Source: Linnemannia elongata (Eukaryota > Mortierellomycota > Mortierellomycetes > Mortierellales > Mortierellaceae). Taken from it: a DNA stretch of 64,000 bases. The DNA lies in the NCBI GenBank assembly GCA_036320915.1, contig JAXBDG010000011.1, positions 1,944,501-2,008,500 of the forward strand, given 5' to 3'. Made by a program: the position numbers and the translations under genes. Positions 56,724 to 64,000 of this stretch are shown piece by piece. Within the stretch, counting starts at the first letter, position 1; each line of letters starts with the position of its first letter. The notes under the pieces are model-generated. The model saw only the letters and a list, made by a program, of their open reading frames with translations. It was not told the DNA's origin and made no database searches.

Positions 56724-57310
56724 ATGAAGTCCGCTTTTACCATCGTCTCCTTACTCTCACTTGGAATGCTCGCTGTGCCTGGTATAAACCACAACGCCGT
56801 CGTTGATGCCTCTGTTCTCTCATCCGCGTGGGAAGATTCCTTTGGTGCCAACTGTAAATCAGCTACACTCCAAACCTGTGGTGCATTACATAAGTTCGTA
56901 TATTACATCTCGGTGTTTTATACGGGCACCGTCTGCTCAAAGGTTACCGCAGACTGTAATTGCACTCCTTTAGGCGGCACGGTTCAGCTTGATGCAACTG
57001 ATCTTGCACTTCGACTCACCTACGCTGGTAAATGAAAATGAAAACTCAAAATCAAACTGGAACCAGTCAATTGGTATAAATATTAACTAACAAAACCCTC
57101 GCAATTCCTTTTTTTTTTCCATTTGAAGCAATGAAGGGTGAGTGCAGTTCTGTGCCCAACAACCCTGCTCCTGATGCAACTCCGTCTCCCGCTCCTGATG
57201 CAACTCCGTCTCCCGCTCCACGTGCAAAGAATGGTGCCTCCAAGTCCACGATGTCTCAGTCAGCTGTTGCCTTCACAACTGCCATCTTGTTGAGCCTCCA
57301 ATGTTTGTAA
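56724..57310 (+). CDS. Small secreted GPI-anchor-type protein
   Basis: Exons 56724-57027 and 57129-57310 (GTAAAT...TGAAG, phase 1); 161 aa. MKSAFTIVSLLSLGMLAVPG is a signal peptide. The mature part has seven or so cysteines (GANCKSATLQTC, GTVCSKVTADCNC, GECSSV), then a Pro/Ala repeat (two copies of PDATPSPA) and a hydrophobic end (SAVAFTTAILLSLQCL) fitting a GPI-anchor signal. Resembles the short wall-anchored proteins common in fungi; no specific family recognised. The acceptor TTGAAG is less usual but gives a coherent product. Confidence 0.78.
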
Positions 57311-57381
57311 TATGCCGCTTCAATCCAATACAGACAAAATATATTGAGACGTTTCGCCTGTTGGGATGCAGGTGTTAAATT

Positions 57382-58298
57382 TTATTTAAATAAAGTCATA
57401 TATTCGAGCTGCACCAAAACACACGAAAACTGTGTTGGAGTCAGTAGGAGAGACATATCCGACTTGTTTCTCATAGGTTCCCAAGGTATTGGGTTAAAGA
57501 GATTTTCCAAATTCCAGCCTGCTGAGATTCGGCGCTTCATCAACCACGATAACCACCTTGTGACAAGAGCGTTGGAAGGACGTGGGTGGGGACACGGCAT
57601 TAATGCGCCGGAGAAGTGTGGAGAATCGGCCATGAATGAGAGAAATCATGCTCATACCATCGATGGAATAGCAGTGGATCTGAGCCGCAATTGACACGAA
57701 TAGCTTCGCAAACAGATCATCGAGGCCTATTGAGCGGAAACCAACTTGTAACAGCATCCGTTGTTTGCAAGTAAGGGTCCTTCCTTGAAGTCCTGCGATG
57801 CTGAGACAGTGGTCCAAAATCCAGATACGAGAAAGGGGAAGAGCCTGTCCAAGGATATGAACGTGGGCGTTGCTCCCCATTTCGCAATTTTAGTAACGTT
57901 TCTCCAGTCGAACAAATTCGAGAAACTGGAGAGGATCGCCAGAACCCCAATCCGTGTCATTCCATTGAAATAAAAGCCCCAGTTCTTGGAGAATACCTCG
58001 ATGACCGTTCTCGTTTTTCCACATCCCGAAACGCCGAAAAGAGGTAGGAGAGGAATGGCTCGTCCATGGATCCTCTCAAGCACCTTGTTGGTTGTACTTT
58101 CAGGATACTGTTCCTCGCGGTCTGCACACCCACTAAGCCAAAAAGACCAGACAAAAAAAGAACAAAAGAAAAAGGGCCCATACCGCCCGGGTCGCACTCC
58201 CCTCCTCCTTTTCCGTTTTTCTCTCCTTTTTCCTCTTCGTTTTCACCTCCGTCTTCTTCTTCACTAGGGGGTACCCGCGGCTTCGCTCGCGTCGTCAT
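57382..58298 (-). pseudogene. Crinkler-type P-loop NTPase fragment, frameshifted
   Basis: Minus-strand pieces contain a Walker A motif in LLPLFGVSGCGKTRTVIEV followed by NWGFYFNG (about 57960-58040), a pattern I associate with the NTPase region of Crinkler-like proteins of fungi and oomycetes. A second piece in another frame has GLDDLFAKLFVSIAA and then Walker B KVVIVVDEAPNLS (about 57527-57565), so at least one frameshift lies near 57760-57800. The sequence upstream of the NTPase is basic/acidic low complexity. No complete effector-type N-terminus or C-terminal domain is visible. Family membership is moderately sure; the gene as it stands is broken. Confidence 0.65.
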
Positions 58299-58739
58299 TC
58301 AGTCTGCGCCAGCAAAAACATTGACCTCAACTTCTATAACTTATGTATTAAATCTCTTCTCTGTTCTCTCTACCTTTTTTTAAAATAGTTGTGCCCGCCA
58401 CAGGCCAACTTCTATTGCACTGTTGCACTGTTGTTGATCGTGGCTCACGCTACTCAACACTGTGCTCGGATTCATTTCTGATTTATTGCAGACAAAAAAA
58501 AAATTGCCAAAAAAAATACACTTAAATATCCGATCTGGGGTACAAAGGACGCGCTGATCATTACCTTCTTCAACTCCTGAACTCCATATCAATGCCACGC
58601 CAGCTAAAACGCCTTGTTGGTCTATAACTTTCTTAATCAGTAGAGTGAGCTCTCTCCTGCCCAGATAGTCAGCCTTTCTAACCTTTCATTCCTTCGCAAA
58701 AACACTCAAAAACAAACCCCTGTTGTCCCCGATTCCGTC
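58299..58739. other. No gene recognised
   Basis: AT-rich sequence between the Crinkler-type fragment and the next repeat array; no supported frame. Confidence 0.4.
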
Positions 58740-58900
58740 CTAGCCTTGCTCTTGTTCTTGGCCTTGTTCCTGGTCCTCTCCTTGTTCCTAGTCTTCTCTA
58801 TGTTCATGATCTTATCTTTGTTGCTGTTCTTATCCTTGTTCCTGATGTTATCCATGTTCCTGTCCTTGTTTGTGTTCCTATCCTTGTCCCTCCATCTGCA
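58740..58900. repeat. Degenerate short tandem repeat (CTTGTTCCT type)
   Basis: About 12 irregular copies of a roughly 12-bp unit resembling TTGTTCCTGTCC. Translated frames are therefore artefactual Lys/Asn-rich or Leu/Phe-rich strings. Confidence 0.8.
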
Positions 58901-59264
58901 TGCCACGAAGCAAGATCGGCTAGAAGTGATGAATGGCGAAGATGGACGGCAGCAACTTTGTTCTTACTTTTGTCCTCGTCTTCTTCTCTCTAGTCGTTTC
59001 TTTGGCGTTCTGAAGGGAATTAGCGTTGAACGACAATAGCAGTGAGGAGAGCAGAGATCTAAACAGTAGTAAAAGGACCGTCAGTAAAGATGGTCAATCA
59101 GATCAATCCAATTAGCTGGTGCCGGTCATTCAATCATCTGAGCTGGCATGTGGCACTGGTCAATCAATAGATTCATCCAGCTGCTGCAGGACGGTGATGG
59201 GAGGCAGCGCCGAGGGTTTGGTTACCTTTGTCCCTGTCCTTGTCTGTGTCCTTGTCTGTGTCTG

Positions 59265-59525
59265 AGGCCTCTGGCTGGTCATCTTGCTGGTAGAGGTCAT
59301 CTGAGGGTCCGCTGGCTGTTAATCTCGTTGGCACACGTCATGAGGTCCACTGATTGATCCACTGGCTGTTAATGTCGCTGGCGCGGGTCATCTGAGGTCC
59401 AGTAGCTGTTAATCTCGCTGGCGCAGGTCCACTGATTAGTCAAGTAGCTGTTGATCTCGCTGGCGTGGGTCATCTGAGGTCCAGTAGCTGTTAATCTCGT
59501 TGGAGCGGGTCATCTGAGGTCGGAG
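59265..59525. repeat. Minisatellite with about 40-bp units
   Basis: Five to six imperfect copies of a unit containing GCTGTTAATCTCGCTGGCG followed by GGGTCATCTGAGGTCCA; some copies are fused or shortened. Confidence 0.85.
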
Positions 59526-61300
59526 GTTCTCTGGCTAGTGCTGAGGGAAGGATCTGGTGATGGTTAGGAAGGAAGAAAGAAATAAAAATGTAGGCCCGCC
59601 ACCAAAACGAAAAACGTAGGGCTACCTGGACAAACAAAAACATGTGTGCCAGAAACCTTGCCAAGGTGCCAAGGTGCCGAGGCTCCGACTTGAAGGGAGA
59701 AATAGAAGACGCAGCCAGCATCAGCATGGGTACTCGCCTCGATTGTGTTGTCCCCTCATCCATCAAGTCGCCTTTCATACATTGTCGCTCCCACAAACCA
59801 AGACTGCAGCCTCTTTGCCTGGACAGAAAGAAGAGGCGGGCCCCCTGGCTGCCAGCTTGTCTCAATTGCCTCTCCCTCTCACACTCATTGAGTCGCCTTC
59901 ACTCACCACACCACTCACTCACCGCATCACTCTCTCTCACACATCGAGTACATTGAATTGAATTGCCCCTCGAACCATTCATTGCCTGGAATTTCGTTAC
60001 CTGGACAGAAAAAAACTGGGCCTGTAACACTGGCAGGTAGAGGAGACTCTGACAGCGGGAAAAGAGAGAGGAAGGATGGCGAAGAGGAGGTTTAAGGGTG
60101 GCGGAAGAAGAAGGATTTTTCAAAAATTACCGTGCAAACAACCAGTAACTGACAAAAAATAATGTCTTGCTCGCAGCTCTAAGAAGGATTGACAGTATCG
60201 TATGGCTTGAGCTGGAGAGACTCTCACCAACAGATAGCACCGGATAACACCCGCCTTCAGTAATAATTAGAGGGAGACCAAGGAGACCAAGGAGACAAAG
60301 AAGAACAGAGAGAAGGAGATTTTTTTTTTTCTTGTTGCCTCCGTGAGAGCCGCCTCCATGAAGACCAAAAAACCCCCCCCCCCTCTTTTCTTTGCATCCG
60401 TGAGAGCTAGCAGGAGAGGGAGCAGAGCAGAAAAGGGTGGTGTGGAGGGGAATCCCCAGAGATGTGGCTTAGACGGAAGGAAGAATTTCACGTACGCGAG
60501 AACATGGAGTGCCCTTAAGATCGCCCAAAAAAATTGGAATGGCTCCGTCTGAGAGCAGTCCAGCAATGAAATATTTCAACCAACTGTAAATCCCGCTCCG
60601 TATACGTTATTTCCAGTGAAACTATCCTCCGTAGACAGCATATTCTGACAGTTCGGTATAAGTGAAGTACCCTAGGACTTCGTTTTTATCTTTCACTTTC
60701 TAATAAGGATATGTTGTCCTAATCGCTACGCATCTGCTCATATGCATTTCATATGGCATACAACAAATGAGCGAACGTCTTCACCATAATCCTTGTGTGG
60801 AATCTATGTAGAATCTCGTCTATCCTTTTATTCAAAATCACTTTGCACCTCTTTTAGTTTTTCAATCCAAGGTGCTTCATTTCCTAATAGAAGTTTGTTT
60901 GCGTGCTACTAACGAACCCGGCAAGGGTAGTTTTGTACTGTTTGGACAACTCTTTGCCTACTTATCGATTAAAACTCTGCACTTTTCCACCCAAATTTGG
61001 CCAGTTTTTTTTTACGGGCCTTTACATATTCGTTTACCTTCTGATTTGCTAGGATTTCACTTGCATTGTGGTTGTTTGTTGTAGACAGTGCTGTTATGCA
61101 AGCAAGTAGCATCGCAGTAGTAGATCCATAGACCAGCAAAAAGTATACCTTTGGGCAAGGTTTGTTCCGGCGGCTTCGTGCCAATCAACCCAATATAAAA
61201 CCAGTCGTCCATCTGGTTTACCAAAAATACTAGACTTTTATTAAGGTACACATATACTTACAAAAATATCATTGCTAATAATTAAGCTTTTAAACAGGCC
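59526..61300. other. Gene-poor stretch
   Basis: Short frames only. A GGAGACCAA repeat at about 60272-60300 and a C-run near 60373 are present. A minus frame around 61100-61250 (MDDWFYIGLIGTKPPEQ) looks protein-like but is too short to assign. Confidence 0.4.
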
Positions 61301-61387
61301 GGATCCTGGGGTCAATTCCTGCACCCTCCTCCCTACACCAGCACCAGTGAGAAACTCCTACACCCAAGGACATCCCTACATCTGAGT

Positions 61388-61465
61388 AGACCAGAGGGAA
61401 TTCTTACACTGGCGGGGAATTCTTACACTGGAGGGGAATTCTTCACTGGCGGGAATTTTTACACT
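61388..61465. repeat. Short tandem repeat GGGAATTCTTACACTGGCG
   Basis: Four imperfect copies of a 19-20-bp unit, next to the MULE/FAR1-like fragment. Confidence 0.8.
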
Positions 61466-61553
61466 AGCGAACACTGTAATTTTATGGAAGTCCATGTGCA
61501 CATGGCCTATGAGATCATTCACTCGTGAGAGACGCGGCTGTCGCTCATTCCAG

Positions 61554-62390
61554 CTATAGCCTCAGTGCATTGATATTAGTCCCATTCGCATTACAATTTG
61601 TTTCTTTTTCATTCTGATCCAAAATTACTTTATTGAGTACGCGGAGGGTGATTACGGACAAGATGTGTTGGCTTGTTTCCTCGGTTTTTTTTGGAGGTGT
61701 TGTCGATTGTTCTTCAGACGAAGAATGTTTAGCCTTTGTCGCTTTCGCTGTCTTCGTTTTGATGGAGCTCTTGTAGCAGTTCCGCAATCTGGTTCTATCG
61801 AAGCTTCTGTCACGATAAAGGCGACGGAAAAACTCCATTGTTTTAGGAAAGCCCATCTTCAATTCAGCACATTCCCGGATAGTGCTGATCACCGCTGGAG
61901 GTAAGATGGTATCGTCCAAAGCGTGGTTGTGCCCAAGATCCGTGCTATGGATGCTCAGGTTTCGGAGCCCCGCGGCCCTACTTGTCATGTAGATGTAGAC
62001 AGGGCAGTCGCAGCGCTCCGACCTCTTGTTGTTCTGTCTGTCTTTATCCGAGACGCTCGTATTCTTTCCTTCAAGATAACAAACAATCATGGCTATGTAT
62101 TCAAGCAATAGCGTTAGATGTCGATTTGAGCCTCTACAGTCCACGGCTTTGTATTGCGTGAATACACAGCAATTTATCAAAGACTAGAACACACTTACCA
62201 CTAGAGCCTTTAGGCGACGACTTGTTTGTTGTGCGTATCCTGAACTTGAATCCGACGCTTGAGGCCCAGGTCTGGATCGACGTGAAATATACTTCTAGCG
62301 TCTTAAACCTATCTCCTTTTTGAGGGGTCGATGATTCATGATTCGAGGTCCCAGCATATGTCCCCGTTAGTGCTCCTAATCGAATTGATC
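61554..62390 (-). pseudogene. FAR1/MULE-type DNA-binding fragment
   Basis: Two exons fit: about 62390-62203 (ends TCTAGTG before GTAAGT) and about 62090-61554 (after ACATAG), in phase 1. The joined frame reads GDRFKTLEVYFTSIQTWASS, FKFRIRTTNKSSPKG, then AMIVCYLEGKN, SERCDCPVYIYMTSRA, and HSTDLGHNHALDDTILPP: the Cys/His zinc-binding layout of FAR1/WRKY-GCM1-type domains found at the N-terminus of Mutator-like transposases. A helical segment (ECAELKMGFPKTMEFFRRL) and a Lys/Ser/Thr tail follow to a stop. The DDE core expected downstream is missing and no start codon is clear because the 5' side runs into a CGAATC repeat. Probably a truncated transposase or domesticated derivative. Confidence 0.6.
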
Positions 62391-62595
62391 GAATCGAATT
62401 TAGCCTATTTCGATTTCGATTCGAATAAAGTAAACTTGAATCCGATTCGAATTCGATTGAAGGTGAAGGTTCGAATCCGATTCGAATCAATCGAAGCATT
62501 CGAAGTAATCGAAGCATTCGAAGTAATCGAAGCATTCGAAGTAATCGAGGCATTCGAAGTAATCGAAGCATTCGGACCATTCGAACCATTATTAA
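62375..62595. repeat. CGAAT-rich region with 18-bp minisatellite
   Basis: The first half is built from ATTCGAATC/GATTCGAAT palindromes. The second half (about 62487-62590) has five copies of CGAAGCATTCGAAGTAAT. Confidence 0.9.
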
Positions 62596-62651
62596 TGCCA
62601 CGTCGACAGCTGGTTATTTTTGAACTCTTGGTTCAAAGAGTTACCTTAAAC

Positions 62652-64000
62652 CAGGGCTCTGACCTTGTCGGGGAGACGACAAAAATGTTGCAATTTCGAG
62701 CCAGAGGCGGTCACAATGTGGCTTAGACACGGTCGGGAAGGAGGCCAGGAAGGAGGTCAGGAAGGCTGTTAGGAAAGAGGTCAGGAAGGAGGTCAAACAC
62801 GGTCAGAGAGGCGGTCAAAGGCGGTCAAAATCAAACCTTAATAATTCTAAATAAAAGGTTTAGCACCTACTCCCTGTACTCTCTCTTTCTCTCTCCCACG
62901 CACTGTCGCTCTTGTTCTTTCTCTCTCAGTTCTTGCACCCATCCACCCATACTGACAGTATCATAGTCTGACTGACATTGTGCTGCATTCTCCACTCCTC
63001 CATTCTCTCTTTCTCATTCCTCATTCCTCACCCTTCATTACTTACCCTTATTCACATGTACACTACGTACAAAAATACCCTGACTTGTTGTTTAACATTC
63101 GTTTTTGCCTCTTCCAATCACCCACCTGTCCCAGTCTTGCCACTCTCTCCTCCTCTGTTGCCAACATACTCTGCACACAGTCTCTAATAACTTTTTTCCC
63201 ACACAAAACATAAATTACTCCTCTTCCTTCCAAGGACCTAATTACAATTCCGTTACAATCCTGCCATCTTCGCACTCACGGCCGGCGCAGCATTTCTTAT
63301 CGAGATCTCGTAACGAAACGAACCTCGAAATTACAGTTAACGAGATCTTGTTAAACGCTGCGCCCCTCAGAGTCTTGTCACTGTTCGTATTTCTATCTTG
63401 CCTCTGAATAAATGTCTTGCCCCTGATCTAGTATGGATTATCGACAATGAAGCTGCCAACTTTTCGCCTTTCCTTCTGATCATGTTTAAATAACTTACTT
63501 TACCATATTCCCAAACTGCTTCAAAGCTAATCTGTAACTGTTACTAAATATAATGTTCTGGAAGCGAAAGGTATTGATGCTGGTGCTCAGGGCATTGATG
63601 ATGTGTCCTGCCTTGCTGAAGGTCCTCTCAGCTTCACAAGATGTTGCTTGGACTGAGAGATACTCCCGCGCCAGGTCGCTCAACCCCTCCGCCCAATACA
63701 AGTCTAGGTCGTTGTTCTCCTTCCAGTAAAGGTGTGGGGCGTCCAAGTAGTTGCTGATATCTTCCTCGTGCTCCTGAACGTGCGACTCATACTGACCAAG
63801 GAATAGGTTGACATCCCGCACTATGTCCTGATCCTTATACCTTTTGGGATCCTTGGTTGCCCTCAACTTAGCAAACAACTCCATTCTGAGGAGATCCTCC
63901 ACCTTGTCTTTCATCGTCGGCGCCTTTTCTGCCTTCCTCTCCACGGTTGGTGCCGTGCCCGGTACTGTCCCATCCTGGTCTTCAATAGTTGGTGCCTTAT
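62652..64000. mobile_element. hAT element, left end and part of body (runs off the right edge)
   Basis: The terminus CAGGGCTCTGACC at 62652 equals the first 13 bp of the MITE at 52126. Subterminal DNA (62700-62830) carries many GGTCA motifs in direct orientation (GGAGGTCAGGAAGGAGG, GGCGGTCAAAGGCGGTCA), a common hAT feature for transposase binding. A hAT transposase C-terminus is read on the minus strand at 63944-63495 and beyond. The far end and the target duplication lie outside the window, so the boundary is proposed, not shown. Confidence 0.65.
63495..64000 (-). CDS. hAT transposase, C-terminal dimerisation region (partial)
   Basis: Open from the right window edge to the stop at 63495 (168 codons). 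The hAT C-terminal dimerisation domain is visible: DLDLYWAEGLSDLAREYLSV, ATSCEAERTFSKAGHIIN, and FRFQNIIFSNSYRLALKQFG, matching the family pattern LAr-yL-i-aTS-aaER-FS-aG. The residues before it (DKVEDLLRMELFAKL) form the usual linker. The catalytic and BED zinc-finger parts would lie to the right, outside the window. Whether the gene is intact cannot be judged. Confidence 0.85.
   Translation of the reverse strand, partial: KAPTIEDQDGTVPGTAPTVERKAEKAPTMKDKVEDLLRMELFAKLRATKDPKRYKDQDIVRDVNLFLGQYESHVQEHEEDISNYLDAPHLYWKENNDLDLYWAEGLSDLAREYLSVQATSCEAERTFSKAGHIINALSTSINTFRFQNIIFSNSYRLALKQFGNMVK

Noticed and set aside
62134..62601. 155-codon frame reading RMLRLLR-type repeats
   Set aside because: The repeated peptide comes from the 18-bp CGAAGCATTCGAAGTAAT minisatellite; only its C-terminal part belongs to the FAR1-like exon.
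1..64000. tRNA genes
   Set aside because: I looked for T-loop signatures such as GGTTCGAATCC on both strands; the few hits (for example near 62469 and 9449) lie in repeats or lack a matching A-box, so none is reported. A covariance-model scan would be decisive.

Overview
This window looks like eukaryotic nuclear DNA from a filamentous fungus, most probably an early-diverging Mortierella-type (Mortierellomycota) species. Visible reasons: short GT...AG introns (mostly 50-280 bp, GTAAGT/GTAxGT donors, TACTAAC-type branch sites), intron-rich housekeeping genes, a large F-box/LRR protein, several small secreted or GPI-anchored proteins, and Tigger/pogo, hAT and MULE/FAR1-like transposon remains. 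The organism call is inference; the gene calls rest on translated motifs and intron phases worked out by hand.

Left part (1-32 kb), gene-dense: BMT6-like rRNA methyltransferase (minus, cut by the left edge) head-to-head with the SSU-processome factor UTP25 (plus); a relic of an MFS sugar transporter; an F-box/LRR protein (minus); an 8-exon TAF1 gene (minus) with zinc knuckle and one bromodomain; a MAG1/AlkA-type 3-methyladenine DNA glycosylase (minus); an oligosaccharyltransferase Swp1/ribophorin II subunit (plus); QTRT2, the non-catalytic queuine-tRNA ribosyltransferase subunit (plus); a cysteine-rich peptide precursor with an invertebrate-defensin-like CS-alpha-beta signature (minus); an amino-acid permease relic; an 11-exon mitochondrial aspartyl-tRNA synthetase (plus); and two small secreted proteins (minus).

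Middle part (32-48 kb), sparse: a multi-pass membrane protein (minus), about 5 kb of AT-rich/low-complexity DNA, a large 7-TM receptor-like gene with a 1.6 kb intron (plus), a SAP18-like gene (minus), a low-complexity acidic protein and a decayed gene.

Right part (48.5-64 kb), repeat-dominated: a three-level transposon nest (121-bp hAT-type MITE inside a 2.3-kb Tigger/pogo element with 87-bp inverted repeats and TA duplication, inside an older, internally deleted Tigger-like element); a low-complexity secreted-type protein; a mutated fragment of the 3' end of 25S rRNA; minisatellites; a small GPI-type protein; a Crinkler-type P-loop NTPase pseudogene; a MULE/FAR1-type fragment; and, at the right edge, the C-terminal part of a hAT transposase whose element seems to begin with the same terminal repeat as the MITE.

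The genes do not form an operon-like system. The only suggestive functional pairing is the divergent BMT6/UTP25 couple, both acting in ribosome biogenesis. The most distinctive items are the defensin-like precursor with its hairpin-rich upstream region, the datable transposon nest, and the dispersed rRNA relic.
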